From: Candidatus Treponema caballi
GTDB lineage: Bacteria; Spirochaetota; Spirochaetia; Treponematales; Treponemataceae
Direction of reading: 5' to 3'
Assembly (NCBI GenBank): GCA_018066285.1
Contig: JAGHRS010000031.1
Coordinates: forward strand, 1 to 64,000
DNA length: 64,000 bases
The notes under the pieces are model-generated. The model did not search any database. It was not told the DNA's origin and saw nothing but the letters and a program-made list of their open reading frames with translations. Numbering within the stretch: position 1 is the stretch's first letter; the number at the start of each line of letters is the position of its first letter. Below are positions 7,271 to 16,320 of the stretch, in pieces. Position numbers and translations under genes: made by a program.

Positions 7271-9097
7271 TCATTCTCCTGTATACTTACCCGCCTGAGC
7301 GTTCCACATTTCAGCGTACTTGCAGTTCATCGCAATCAGCTCGGCGTGCGTGCCTTCTTCTATGATGCGGCCTTTCTCAAGCATGATGATGCGGTCGGCA
7401 TCCCTTGTGGTTGAAAGGCGGTGCGATATGTAGAACACCGTTTTTCCGCGGGCCGCAGTCTCCATCGCTTTATTAAGCTCGTACTCTGCAATCGGGTCAA
7501 GGGCGCTCGACGGCTCGTCCATGATAAGGATATCCGCGTTCTTGTAGAAGGTACGCGAAATGGCAATTTTCTGGCTTTCACCGCCTGAAAAGTCGACGCC
7601 GCTCTTATCGAACTCAGTCGTCACCTGCGTGAAAAGCCCGTCTGGAAGCGCCTTCAGTTTGGAAGCGAATCCGGCCATCTCAAGTGCACCGGTAAGCACA
7701 CCTTCCCCTGAACGGATGTCATCTGAAGAAAGCCTGTCCATGACGACGTTCTCGGCGAGCGTTGCGCCGTACAGCTGATAGTCCTGAAAAACGACGCCTA
7801 TACGCCTGCGGTACTGGCTGGGGTTATAGGTCGCGACATTGCTTCCCGCATACGAAATGATGCCTTCTGACGGGTCGTACAGGCGCATCAGCAGCTTTAT
7901 GAGCGTCGTCTTTCCGGCGCCGTTGTAGCCTACAATTGCGATATGCTCGCCAGGCTTTACTTTCAGGTTTATGTCGTGAAGGACAGGCTCGCTCTCTTCG
8001 TTGTAGCGGAATGTCACATGCTCCACACAAAGCTCGCCCGGCTCATCCGGCACGTCGCTGCCCTCATCCTTTTCAATGACAGGCTCGGTTTCAAGGAACG
8101 CGTTGAGCTTATCCACGAACATGCCGTTCTCATGCGCAATGGCACCGATGTCGGCGAACATGAACATGCTCTTTCTCAGGCTGTTCGTCCTGTTGAAAAG
8201 AACGACCGCATCGCTGTAACTGACCGTTTTCAGAACAGCCGCCCTGAACACAAGCCACGCCGTATAAAGGCCATCCAGCAGGAAATCACCGACGGCATAG
8301 CGGCTCACGAATGAAAGCCAGGCGCGTTTCAATCCCGCTTTCCTATTCACTTCGATAATCCTGTCATCCGCCTCGCGGAACTCTGCATCAAGCTGGTCGC
8401 CCGCATTCGGATGCAGACGCAGTTCCTTGGCGTAATCCTTCAGATAGAAGACACGGCTCACGTAGTCGCGTTTTCTGATATGCTCGTTCGTATCCATGCG
8501 GACGTCGTACTTCACCTTGTTGAGCTTCTTTGAGACAAGCAGGCGGAGCACGAACGAAACGGCGACAAAAACAACGCCAACCGGATCTGTCATCAGGAAG
8601 AAAACACCCGTTGAACAGATGATGGTGAGCGACTGCATGATCGTGTTCAAAAGCTGCAGGAAGCGGTCGATTGACCCCTCGGCTTCTGACACCGACAGCA
8701 CAAACTCGTTGTAATACGTCGGGTCGTCGTAGCAGCGCAAATCAAGCTTGGAAGCCTTCTCGAACATCTGTTCCTTGAGCGCCTTGTACAGCTTGGGCTT
8801 TGCCTTGTATGACCAGCGGTAGATGAAATAGCCGTCAGGGATTATCTGCAGCGCGTTTATCAGAAGGATGATGCCGATGTACACAAACGCACGCATGAAC
8901 GGCTCGTGGAACTCAGCGCACCTGAGCACTTCGCGGATACCGAGGCAGTGCTCCAGGAAGATGACTATCTGGTATCTGAAACCGTCATACATGAAGTACG
9001 TCATGTAGCCCGGGCACGTCTTGAAGCAGAGCTTGCAGAGCTGCCACTGGGTCTTGAAAGCGTGTGAAAGTGACTGCTTGTTCTTCCTGTCTTTCAT
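7271..9097 (-). CDS. ABC exporter half-transporter, permease-ATPase fusion (second subunit)
   Basis: The 608-residue inner-membrane protein has an N-terminal transmembrane domain (about residues 20-330) and a C-terminal ATPase. Walker A is GYNGAGKTTL near 389, the signature is FSGGESQK near 502, and Walker B is ILIMDEPSSALD near 519 with the catalytic Glu present, followed by the H-loop YISHRLS. Its start overlaps the stop of the upstream transporter gene by 4 nt (ATGA), so the two are translationally coupled and probably form a heterodimer. Cargo is not indicated: multidrug, peptide and lipid export are all possible. The unusual spacing of membrane segments resembles uncharacterised Firmicutes/Spirochaetes exporters. 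Confidence 0.85.
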   Translation of the reverse strand: MKDRKNKQSLSHAFKTQWQLCKLCFKTCPGYMTYFMYDGFRYQIVIFLEHCLGIREVLRCAEFHEPFMRAFVYIGIILLINALQIIPDGYFIYRWSYKAKPKLYKALKEQMFEKASKLDLRCYDDPTYYNEFVLSVSEAEGSIDRFLQLLNTIMQSLTIICSTGVFFLMTDPVGVVFVAVSFVLRLLVSKKLNKVKYDVRMDTNEHIRKRDYVSRVFYLKDYAKELRLHPNAGDQLDAEFREADDRIIEVNRKAGLKRAWLSFVSRYAVGDFLLDGLYTAWLVFRAAVLKTVSYSDAVVLFNRTNSLRKSMFMFADIGAIAHENGMFVDKLNAFLETEPVIEKDEGSDVPDEPGELCVEHVTFRYNEESEPVLHDINLKVKPGEHIAIVGYNGAGKTTLIKLLMRLYDPSEGIISYAGSNVATYNPSQYRRRIGVVFQDYQLYGATLAENVVMDRLSSDDIRSGEGVLTGALEMAGFASKLKALPDGLFTQVTTEFDKSGVDFSGGESQKIAISRTFYKNADILIMDEPSSALDPIAEYELNKAMETAARGKTVFYISHRLSTTRDADRIIMLEKGRIIEEGTHAELIAMNCKYAEMWNAQAGKYTGE

Positions 9098-10953
9098 TCT
9101 GCCACCTCCGCCCAGATGCCTTCCGCCTGCGTACCGGAATCTGCCAGGTAGTTTTCCGCCTGCTTCCGGTACATGTCAGCGTAACTGCCGCCTGTCTTCA
9201 TGAGGGATTTGTGCGTTCCCTCCTCAATGACTTTTCCCTTTTCAAGGAGATATACCCAGTCGGCGTTCTGTACTGATGAAAGCCTGTGGGATATGAAAAG
9301 CAGCGTTCTGTCACTGCATGATTTCAAAATGTTGTCGAACAGCTTGTACTCGGCTATCGGGTCGAGCGCGCTTGAAGGCTCGTCGAAAATCTTGACGGGG
9401 CTCTGACGGGCGAACGCGCGCGCAACGACGATTTTCTGGAACTCGCCGCCAGAAAGGACAGCGCCCTTGTCGTCAAACTCGCGGGTAAGCGTCGTGTTGA
9501 GCCCGTTCTCAAGCGACATGACTTTGTCGTACACAAGCGCCAGTTTCAGCGCCTCAGTGACGCGCGCTTCCTTCTCTTCCGCCGGGATATCCTCGCCCAA
9601 AAGCACGTTATCAGCGACAGACATACTGAACATCTTGTTGTCCTGGAACGCCGTCGCAAAAAGGGCGCGGTACTTCTGCAGGTTGTACTCGCGGATGTCG
9701 CGGCCGTTCAGCAGGATGATGCCTTCTGACGGGTCGTAGAAACGGAGCAGCAACTTTATGATTGTCGATTTTCCCGCACCGTTGTGGCCGACAAGCGCGT
9801 ACTTCCTTCCTCCCTCAAACTTCATGTTAAGGTGCGAGAGAACTTCCACATCCTTGTAGCTGAACGATACGTCTCGGAACTCAAGCGACTCAATCACGCT
9901 GCCAGGATCCGCGCCATCCCAGTCTTCGGGAATGGGGCTCTCGTATTCAAGGAACGACTTCAGGTAATCAACGTACAGGCCCATCTTGAAACTGTTGGTG
10001 ATTGAATCCGTGAACCCGATGAGGATCCACGTAGTCGAAACCATCATGCTCGTAATGACTGACAGCTGGGCAAGCGACATCGTGCCGCTCACAAGCGTCC
10101 TGTACGCGCCGTAAATCAAGAGTCCTTCAAAGATGAACGAGAACGTGAACATGACGTACAGCCAGTGGAAGCACACCGACTTGAACGTGTACCGCTTCGT
10201 CACATCCGCCACGCCTTTCATGGCATCGCGGTACTGGCTTTTCATCAGCTTGAAGACGTTCGTCAGGCGCATTTCCTTGGCGTACTCGCTCATGTACATG
10301 ACACGGTTGATGTACGCCACTTTCCTGTTATACGGCGTCTGGTCAGCCTCACGCTGATAGCGCACTTTGCTGTTAACGCGGTTGAACACGAAATTACCGA
10401 TAATCGGGAACGCAATGAACAACACCGAAAGGTTATCCACCCGGAACATGAATATGAACGCACAGACGCTCGCAATTGCACCGAACACAACGCTCATAAT
10501 CTGCTGTACCGCAGTGACAAGGCTCATATCCGCCTTGTTCATGGCAAGCGTGTACTTGTCGTAAAAATCACTGTCCTCAAAGCATCGCAGATCCACTTTC
10601 CGCGACTTCTGGAACAGCTTCTGATACAGTTTCTTGTTGATTTCCGCCTGGCACACCGGATACACCGAACCGTCAAGATAGTGCGAATAGAGCGACTTGC
10701 TCGCGAACACCGCAACCGTCACGCCCAGAAACACCATGATGTGGCCGAACGCCTCACCAGTCTCAAGCGCATTTATGACATAGCGCATGAAAAACGCACT
10801 GTAAAAAAGCCATTCAAAATAACCCAGGAATGTCTGGATTGTTATGTGCACCACAATGCGGGGACACATCTCCCACACAAGACGTAGCGCATACAGATTG
10901 TTCCTGAACGCCGCCCCCTTGCTGAGCTCACCATTCTTTTTTTCTCTCTTCAT
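9094..10953 (-). CDS. ABC exporter half-transporter, permease-ATPase fusion (first subunit)
   Basis: The 619-residue partner of the downstream gene has a transmembrane domain in roughly the first 335 residues. The ATPase has Walker A GHNGAGKSTI near 389, signature LSGGEFQK near 497 and Walker B FDEPSSALD near 515. Both subunits keep the catalytic Glu, so this is not an obviously degenerate-site heterodimer. It is the first gene of the pair and overlaps the next by 4 nt. The start MKREKKNGELS is the first Met of the ORF. No regulator or candidate cargo gene lies beside it. Confidence 0.85.
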   Translation of the reverse strand: MKREKKNGELSKGAAFRNNLYALRLVWEMCPRIVVHITIQTFLGYFEWLFYSAFFMRYVINALETGEAFGHIMVFLGVTVAVFASKSLYSHYLDGSVYPVCQAEINKKLYQKLFQKSRKVDLRCFEDSDFYDKYTLAMNKADMSLVTAVQQIMSVVFGAIASVCAFIFMFRVDNLSVLFIAFPIIGNFVFNRVNSKVRYQREADQTPYNRKVAYINRVMYMSEYAKEMRLTNVFKLMKSQYRDAMKGVADVTKRYTFKSVCFHWLYVMFTFSFIFEGLLIYGAYRTLVSGTMSLAQLSVITSMMVSTTWILIGFTDSITNSFKMGLYVDYLKSFLEYESPIPEDWDGADPGSVIESLEFRDVSFSYKDVEVLSHLNMKFEGGRKYALVGHNGAGKSTIIKLLLRFYDPSEGIILLNGRDIREYNLQKYRALFATAFQDNKMFSMSVADNVLLGEDIPAEEKEARVTEALKLALVYDKVMSLENGLNTTLTREFDDKGAVLSGGEFQKIVVARAFARQSPVKIFDEPSSALDPIAEYKLFDNILKSCSDRTLLFISHRLSSVQNADWVYLLEKGKVIEEGTHKSLMKTGGSYADMYRKQAENYLADSGTQAEGIWAEVAE

Positions 10954-11010
10954 ATCAGTCCATTGTACAGGGAATTAAAGCTGTCGTTCAATAAAGCCAC
11001 AGTATAAACA

Positions 11011-11114
11011 GGCCGGTCCCCGCGCACGCGCGTGGCGCTACGTCCGCCCTTCGCTCCCGCTCACCGTCCTCACTTCGTTGCGGTCGGCAAGGGGCTCCCA
11101 TCGCTACCGGGGCC
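11011..11114. repeat. GC-rich intergenic block, possible repeat element
   Basis: About 100 nt of very GC-rich, noncoding DNA lie between the ABC exporter and the cyclo-ligase. It holds alternating CGCGCACGCGCG and repeated short words (GAGCGAAG, CGAAGTGAG on the minus strand). Its right end covers the last codons and stop of the cyclo-ligase gene. Style and one shared motif link it to the insertion inside the Nudix-HD gene. Genome-wide copy number is unknown. Confidence 0.45.
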
Positions 11115-11730
11115 GCATATAAAAAGCGCCGTCTTCAGTGATAATGCAGTCGACCGGTTTGTCCCATGTGTCGTGCGGCACGTCATCGACAAGCTGCAGC
11201 ACGTAGCAGAAGCCCGCAAGCCGTACACTTTTCGGGCCGGCCACGCTGACACGTTCCAGATAGCGGTCGTAAAAGCCGCGTCCCTGGCCCAGACGCCAGC
11301 CTGCTTTTGAGAACGCGACGCCGGGAAGCACCATCAGCGTCTTTTCAGGAAGCGCCGCCGGGTCCACCATCGGAAGCGATTCGCGCGGCACCAGGATACC
11401 GAAGTCGCCCTTCTCCACCTGCTCTTCAAGCGGCGCGTCAGCTGAAAGCCAGTAGAACTCCATGCGGGCGTCGTCCCCCTCACTCTCGAACGTACGCGGG
11501 ATGGCGACGCGCTTTCCGTCAGCGAGCATCTGCTTCACCAGGTCGTACGTCTTTATTTCAGTACCGAATGACAGAAACGCGAGCACAGCGCCGGCGTTTT
11601 TGTACGCGTCACTTTCAGTAAGCACAGCAGAGGCGCGGCGGCTCTTTTCAGCAGCGAGTGATTTATCTGCATTCAACTCCCGTAAGCGCGTGCGTATTAC
11701 TGCCCTGAGTGCTGTCTTTTCAACTGACAT
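11104..11730 (-). CDS. 5-formyltetrahydrofolate cyclo-ligase (5,10-methenyl-THF synthetase)
   Basis: This enzyme converts 5-formyl-THF to 5,10-methenyl-THF with ATP in the cytosol, salvaging folate. The 208-residue protein shows the family hallmarks: an N-terminal helix with basic residues (RTRLRELNADKS), FLSFGTEIKT, RVAIPRT, the catalytic/phosphate loop LMVLPGVAFSKAGWRLGQGRGFYDRYL, and a closing CIITEDGAFY. The track ORF begins at 11886, but GGAGAG precedes the ATG at 11730 and the extra upstream residues do not fit the family. The last few codons and the TAG lie in the border of the GC-rich block, so the C-terminus may have been altered by it. Confidence 0.9.
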   Translation of the reverse strand: MSVEKTALRAVIRTRLRELNADKSLAAEKSRRASAVLTESDAYKNAGAVLAFLSFGTEIKTYDLVKQMLADGKRVAIPRTFESEGDDARMEFYWLSADAPLEEQVEKGDFGILVPRESLPMVDPAALPEKTLMVLPGVAFSKAGWRLGQGRGFYDRYLERVSVAGPKSVRLAGFCYVLQLVDDVPHDTWDKPVDCIITEDGAFYMRPR

Positions 11731-11764
11731 CCGCTTCTCTCCTTGCTTCTCATAGTACCATGTT

Positions 11765-11793
11765 TTGCCCACATCCGTAAATTGTGATATGCT
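11765..11793 (+). promoter_or_regulatory. Promoter with start site at or near the ATG (leaderless candidate)
   Basis: TTGCCC (11765-11770), a 17-nt spacer and TATGCT (11788-11793) end 7 nt before the ATG at 11801. Transcription would begin at or within one base of the start codon. No clear Shine-Dalgarno is present. Confidence 0.5.
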
Positions 11794-11800
11794 CGAGAAT

Positions 11801-12658
11801 ATGGAACTCACGTTTTTAGGAACAGGCACCAGCCACGGCATTCCGGTCATCGGCTGCGACTGCCCGGTGTGCACATCAAGCGACACAAAAGACAGACGCT
11901 ACCGTTCAAGCGTCCTCATCACCGAAACTGATGGCACAAGCGTCGTCATAGACACCGGTCCCGAGTTCCGTCTGCAGGCTGTCGAAAACCACATAAAGCA
12001 CCTGGATGCACTCTTCTTCACGCACAGCCATGCTGACCACATGAACGGCATGGATGACGTCCGCATTTTCTCATGCACCGGACGCTCATCCGTAAAACCG
12101 GAAGATGAGAAGCCGCCGCTTCCCATTTACGGAGCAGCAGGCACACTCCGCGACCTAAAGCACCGGTTTGATTACGTGTTCAAGGATACACAGAAAGCTG
12201 GCGGCAAGCCAAAAATCGACATTCACGACATCGCTTCTTTCCCTGAAAGCACCGTACGCGTTGGCTCGCTTTCATTCACCGAAGTTCCCCTGCTGCACGG
12301 CAGTCTGCACGACTCTGGCTGGCTTACCCGGGACGAAGCGGGGCATTCAATAGCGTACCTGACTGATGTAAGCGAGCTGCCGGAAAGCAGCATAGCGCTC
12401 GTCAGGAACGCGGATGTGCTTGTCATTGACGGACTCAGGCGAAAAAAGCACCCGACGCACTTCTCGTTTTCTGAAGCGGTCGCCCAAGCTGCACGCATTG
12501 CACCAAAGCAAGTATATGTGACGCATATCTGCCACGACCTGAAACATGATGAGATCAACCAGCTGCTTGAGGAAGAAAAAACACATCATCTGTCCCTTGA
12601 ACATGTCCCTGTGCAAGCCGCTTTCGACGGACTTACACTGAATTTCATCCAGAATTAA
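11801..12658 (+). CDS. Metallo-beta-lactamase-fold hydrolase, PhnP/phosphodiesterase-like
   Basis: The 285-residue protein opens with MELTFLGTGTSHGIP, the usual start of this subfamily. A Cys pair follows (CDCPVC), and the zinc-binding THSHADH motif is near residue 74. Further metal ligands are likely in HGSLHDSGW, YLTDVSELP and VTHICHD. The family hydrolyses phosphodiesters (PhnP cleaves cyclic ribose phosphates) or acts on tRNA 3' ends; the Cys pair and start resemble PhnP more. No C-P lyase genes are nearby, so the role is probably general nucleotide housekeeping (inference). I place the start at 11801 rather than 11765, which fits the promoter geometry. Confidence 0.78.
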   Translation: MELTFLGTGTSHGIPVIGCDCPVCTSSDTKDRRYRSSVLITETDGTSVVIDTGPEFRLQAVENHIKHLDALFFTHSHADHMNGMDDVRIFSCTGRSSVKPEDEKPPLPIYGAAGTLRDLKHRFDYVFKDTQKAGGKPKIDIHDIASFPESTVRVGSLSFTEVPLLHGSLHDSGWLTRDEAGHSIAYLTDVSELPESSIALVRNADVLVIDGLRRKKHPTHFSFSEAVAQAARIAPKQVYVTHICHDLKHDEINQLLEEEKTHHLSLEHVPVQAAFDGLTLNFIQN

Positions 12659-12699
12659 AATATTTTCATGTTTTAGAAAAAGTTACCGATACTATAGAT

Positions 12700-14115
12700 A
12701 TGGACAATCAGGACGATTTTACACAACAGTTAATTGAAGCGGCAAACAACAAACTCGGTTGGTTCAACACAACAGCTATTCCAAAGTTGCTTGATGAATA
12801 CCGGTCTTTCCACTCTGTCATTGGAACCATCCAGAGTATGCTTGAGAAAAAGGGACTTCTCATCCCTGATCCATACCGCATGGATGCACGCATCACTAAA
12901 ATTGAACTGCCAGAAAACGACCACATGAATGATGGTGAACGTGCCGCAAAGATGGGACTCCGCGTATCCCAATATGAACGCACGCTTGATTACATCACCA
13001 ATGTCTTCAAATTCTCCTATGAACAGCTTGATGACAAAGCAATAAGAAGCCTGCTTGAATTCAACACCTTCGTAAACTGGACCAGTCTTGTTGAAACGTC
13101 CCCAAAAGAAAACACACGCCGCATGGCTGAAATGCTCAATACGGTAAAGCACGGAAGTGATCCTCTTTCAAATGGAATCGTTTCCGAGTGTGTCGACTCC
13201 ATAACAAAATCCCTTTCTTGCATAAATAGTACACTGAAAGATCTGACAGATTTCAGACGCCAGATGTACAAAATTGAAATAAGAAAATCCATCTTTACCC
13301 ATCCACAGTACACGGTAAAACAGGATGGCGGCTCAATGACAGAAGCCGTTCTGCAAATTAAGAAACTGTATTCAAAGGTAATTCCAAACTCTTATTTTGA
13401 TACTGAACTGGTAAACGAACTCGTCCAGGAAGAATACGGACCACAGACGATTAAGTCACGGCAGAAACTTCTTGATATGTTCAAGATTCAGGAAGCAAAG
13501 CAAGAAAAGAAGGAAGTAAAGGTAGACACAAAAGAAATGCTCGTCAACGCACTCCGTTCTCTGTGTGCCATTGCTCCTCAGTTCGATATGGCTTTGAAAA
13601 AGCTTGAAGACAACGAACAGAACTATTCCGAAGCAAGCCTTTCCGGCTGGGAAAAGTTCATGAGGGCTCTCAGAAAAGCATTCCATATAGAAGAAAAACC
13701 GCGTTCATATACGCTGAGCATTGTAGAGGCACTCACAAAGTCAACACGCACTGAAACAGTCAAATTCGAAGATTTTACATCAGAAATCAGCAGGAAAGTC
13801 CGTGTCTACAACGCATTGTCAAATCCTGATTCTGTACAGTCTGGAAAAATGTTCAGCCAGTCTGAAGACGCTATTTTTGATTTCCTCATCAAGCAGCAGT
13901 CTGAATGCCAGCGGATAAGCACATTGCTCAACGCTTTTGACGAATATTTCAAAAACGCCGCGCCTGCAGAAATCAAATCAAAGATAAAAGGACTCAAGAT
14001 GGAACTTACTTCTATTAAAAATGTCCTTGTAAAATCAAATCAACTCAGGGCCGAATACTCAGCAGAAGTTGACGAAGCCAAGCAGATGGCCCGTCTGGGA
14101 ATACAAAATGCATAA
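12700..14115 (+). CDS. Uncharacterised treponeme-type cytoplasmic protein
   Basis: The 471-residue protein has no signal peptide, membrane segment or motif I recognise. It is predicted mostly helical, with charged stretches and a likely coiled-coil C-terminus (KSKIKGLKMELTSIKNVL). It contains a long middle region of Lys/Glu-rich sequence (KQEKKEVKVDTKEM). A GATACT six nt before the ATG may be a -10. Its stop overlaps the start of the following solute-binding protein by 8 nt (ATGCATAA), which implies coupled translation. I cannot name a function. Tight linkage to a binding protein, with no permease nearby, is the best clue available. Confidence 0.7.
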   Translation: MDNQDDFTQQLIEAANNKLGWFNTTAIPKLLDEYRSFHSVIGTIQSMLEKKGLLIPDPYRMDARITKIELPENDHMNDGERAAKMGLRVSQYERTLDYITNVFKFSYEQLDDKAIRSLLEFNTFVNWTSLVETSPKENTRRMAEMLNTVKHGSDPLSNGIVSECVDSITKSLSCINSTLKDLTDFRRQMYKIEIRKSIFTHPQYTVKQDGGSMTEAVLQIKKLYSKVIPNSYFDTELVNELVQEEYGPQTIKSRQKLLDMFKIQEAKQEKKEVKVDTKEMLVNALRSLCAIAPQFDMALKKLEDNEQNYSEASLSGWEKFMRALRKAFHIEEKPRSYTLSIVEALTKSTRTETVKFEDFTSEISRKVRVYNALSNPDSVQSGKMFSQSEDAIFDFLIKQQSECQRISTLLNAFDEYFKNAAPAEIKSKIKGLKMELTSIKNVLVKSNQLRAEYSAEVDEAKQMARLGIQNA

Positions 14116-15631
14116 AAAAACCGCCTGCCTCATCCTTCTGATTCTGGCAGGTTCTCTCTTTTTCGCAGCTGATACATCACTTCAGCGTCAGTTAGTCATC
14201 CTCCAGGGTGAATTTCCGTATAATCTTAATCCTCATCAGGCGACCTACGCCTCTGAAGCGCAGATTCTCACAGGCCTCTACGAAGGTCTTTTTTCATATC
14301 ATCCGTACACACTCGAACCGGTGCCGGCAATTGCTGAATCATACAAGATTTCCCGCAACAAGAAAATCTGGACGTTTACCATCCGTGAAGGCGTAACCTA
14401 CAGCGACGGAACGCCGATTACAGCAGAAGACGTGAAAAGAAGCTGGCTCACCGTCATGTCGCCTGAAGTCGCCGGACCATTTGCATCCCTTCTTGATTGC
14501 ATTGAAGGCGCAGAAGCATACCGCACCGGAAAGGGCGCAGCAGAGGATGTCGGCATAAGCATAAATGGCAACAAGCTTGTCGTTACGCTGACGACACCAA
14601 CAGAGCACTTCCCGAAAATCCTCTGTCACCATGCGTTCAGTGTCGTTCCCGAAAAAAAAGGCGTCTACTCAGGTCCATTCACACTGACATCGCAGACATC
14701 CGCTGAGATTCTGCTTACAAAAAACGAAAAATACTGGGACGCTTCAAACGTTGCCCTTCCTTCCATAAAGATTGTCCTTTCTGATGATACAGAGGAAAAC
14801 ACGTTCCAATTCAATCTGGGCGCCTATGACTGGGCAATGGACACCATTTCCGGAAACAGGATATACGAATCACAGACCATTAATCTTGCAGCAGAGTTTG
14901 GAACAGAGTTCCTGTTCTTCATGACAGACAAGGCTCCGTGGAATAATCCGGACATTCGTGAAGCACTTTTACTTGCAGCTCCATGGGATGAACTGCGCAA
15001 GGATTACTACATTAAGGCTGAAACACTGATACTGCCACTTTCAGGCTATCCATCAGTCAATGGTTTTTCTGATACTGACGTGGATGCTGCAAAGGAAATA
15101 ATCAAAAAGTCAGGATTATCACCAGAAGAACTTACGCTTACCTACGCAGTGACAGACTCAAGTTATTCAATGCAGCAGGCAGCACTGCTCGCTGATGCAT
15201 GGGCTGAAATCGGCGTTACGCTCAACATCATCACCCTTCCGTCATACATATATCTTGAAAGCATTGCATCAACAAATGCAGATCTGTTCACCTACAACTG
15301 GATTGGAGACTTTGCTGATCCAATAACATTCCTTGAACTTTTCAGAAGCTCATCATCATTGCGGGAAACAAGATGGGAAAGTCAGGAATACGACAATCTG
15401 CTCGCAGAGTCTTCGCTCATCACCGATCCGCAGGACAGATATAACAAACTCGCAGAAGCAGAACAGCTGCTTCTCGACAATTTCGTCATCATGCCGCTTG
15501 CACATTCAGTTTCATTGAACTACATAGACACGCAGTTGATTGGTGGATGGTACATGAACTCGCTTGATATCCATCCGTTGAAGAACATATTCATAAAACA
15601 GAAACAGACAGAAACCCTCAACTTAATCTGA
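14108..15631 (+). CDS. Family 5 extracellular solute-binding protein (oligopeptide/dipeptide type)
   Basis: The 507-residue exported protein has an N-terminal signal sequence (MHKKTACLILLILAGSLFFAA). It lacks a lipobox Cys after the hydrophobic stretch, so it is probably periplasmic rather than a lipoprotein. OppA/DppA-family hallmarks include NLNPHQATYASEAQILTGLY near the N-terminus and WTFTIREGVTYSDGTPITAEDV about 90 residues in. The start at 14108 lies inside the last codons of the preceding gene; the track start at 14069 would place a non-signal extension in front. No Opp permease or ATPase genes are in the window, so it is an orphan binding protein that may pair with a permease elsewhere or act as a sensor. 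Confidence 0.85.
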   Translation: MHKKTACLILLILAGSLFFAADTSLQRQLVILQGEFPYNLNPHQATYASEAQILTGLYEGLFSYHPYTLEPVPAIAESYKISRNKKIWTFTIREGVTYSDGTPITAEDVKRSWLTVMSPEVAGPFASLLDCIEGAEAYRTGKGAAEDVGISINGNKLVVTLTTPTEHFPKILCHHAFSVVPEKKGVYSGPFTLTSQTSAEILLTKNEKYWDASNVALPSIKIVLSDDTEENTFQFNLGAYDWAMDTISGNRIYESQTINLAAEFGTEFLFFMTDKAPWNNPDIREALLLAAPWDELRKDYYIKAETLILPLSGYPSVNGFSDTDVDAAKEIIKKSGLSPEELTLTYAVTDSSYSMQQAALLADAWAEIGVTLNIITLPSYIYLESIASTNADLFTYNWIGDFADPITFLELFRSSSSLRETRWESQEYDNLLAESSLITDPQDRYNKLAEAEQLLLDNFVIMPLAHSVSLNYIDTQLIGGWYMNSLDIHPLKNIFIKQKQTETLNLI

Positions 15632-15649
15632 GCTGAACAATCCGGTCTT

Positions 15650-15678
15650 TTGACCCTAATGTTGATTTATGGTATAAT
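15650..15678 (+). promoter_or_regulatory. Strong sigma-70 promoter for carD, very short leader
   Basis: TTGACC (15650-15655), a 17-nt spacer and a consensus TATAAT (15673-15678). The ATG lies 10 nt downstream of the -10, so the predicted transcript begins at most a few bases before the start codon. The GAGGA just before the ATG would be barely transcribed. Confidence 0.72.
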
Positions 15679-15687
15679 GAGGACAAT

Positions 15688-16320
15688 ATGAGTGATACAA
15701 AGACAGTCTTTGAAGTAAATCAGAAAATCGTTTATCCCAGCCAGGGCGTTGGCACAATCGTTGAACTTAAAGAAAGAAAATTCAAGGATGAAACACTTCT
15801 CTACTATGTGATTTATCTTGATGTTTCTGACATGACAATCATGGTTCCGGTTAATAAGAGTGAAGACCTTGGCATACGCGCAATCGTTTCTGCAGAGGAC
15901 GCACAGAAAGCTCTCGACATGATGGGTGAAGAGTTTGAGCCTGTCACATCAGATTGGAAACTGCGCTACCAGATGAATCTGGAACTCCTTAAAAAGGGAA
16001 CTGTCACTGACATTGCATCCATTGTACGCTGCCTGTATCACCGCAGCAAAGTAAAGGAACTGCCAATTCTTGAGCGCAAACTGTATGATTCAGCACGCAA
16101 GCTTCTTGAGGATGAAGTTTCCTTTGCTCTCGGTAAGACTCCTAAGGAAATTGAAGCAATCATCCATGCAAAGCTTGAGCCAGTTTCCCTGAACAAGGAA
16201 GGCAAGAGTTTTGCTGCATCTGATGACGACTATGACGATGAAGACGGAGACGAATTCATCGACGATGATATTAACGACGAAGAAGAAGACATGGATGACG
16301 ACGAGGGAGATGAAGAGTAA
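15688..16320 (+). CDS. CarD/CdnL-family RNA polymerase-binding regulator with acidic tail
   Basis: The 210-residue protein has an N-terminal CarD_CdnL_TRCF domain (VYPSQGVGTIVELKERKF, then IMVPVNKSEDLGIR). This domain binds the RNA polymerase beta subunit and stabilises promoter complexes. A helical domain follows (WKLRYQMNLELLKKGTVTDI, then LYHRSKVKELPILERKL), as in mycobacterial CarD. The last 40 residues are almost entirely Asp/Glu, which is unusual. The gene has the best sigma-70 promoter in the window and overlaps ispDF by 11 nt, so the two are one operon. It is expected to influence transcription globally, with housekeeping genes the likely targets. Confidence 0.88.
   Translation: MSDTKTVFEVNQKIVYPSQGVGTIVELKERKFKDETLLYYVIYLDVSDMTIMVPVNKSEDLGIRAIVSAEDAQKALDMMGEEFEPVTSDWKLRYQMNLELLKKGTVTDIASIVRCLYHRSKVKELPILERKLYDSARKLLEDEVSFALGKTPKEIEAIIHAKLEPVSLNKEGKSFAASDDDYDDEDGDEFIDDDINDEEEDMDDDEGDEE

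Noticed and set aside
10165-10887. 240-residue plus-strand ORF, His/Arg-rich
   Set aside because: Lies wholly antisense to the first ABC transporter, whose motifs are unambiguous.
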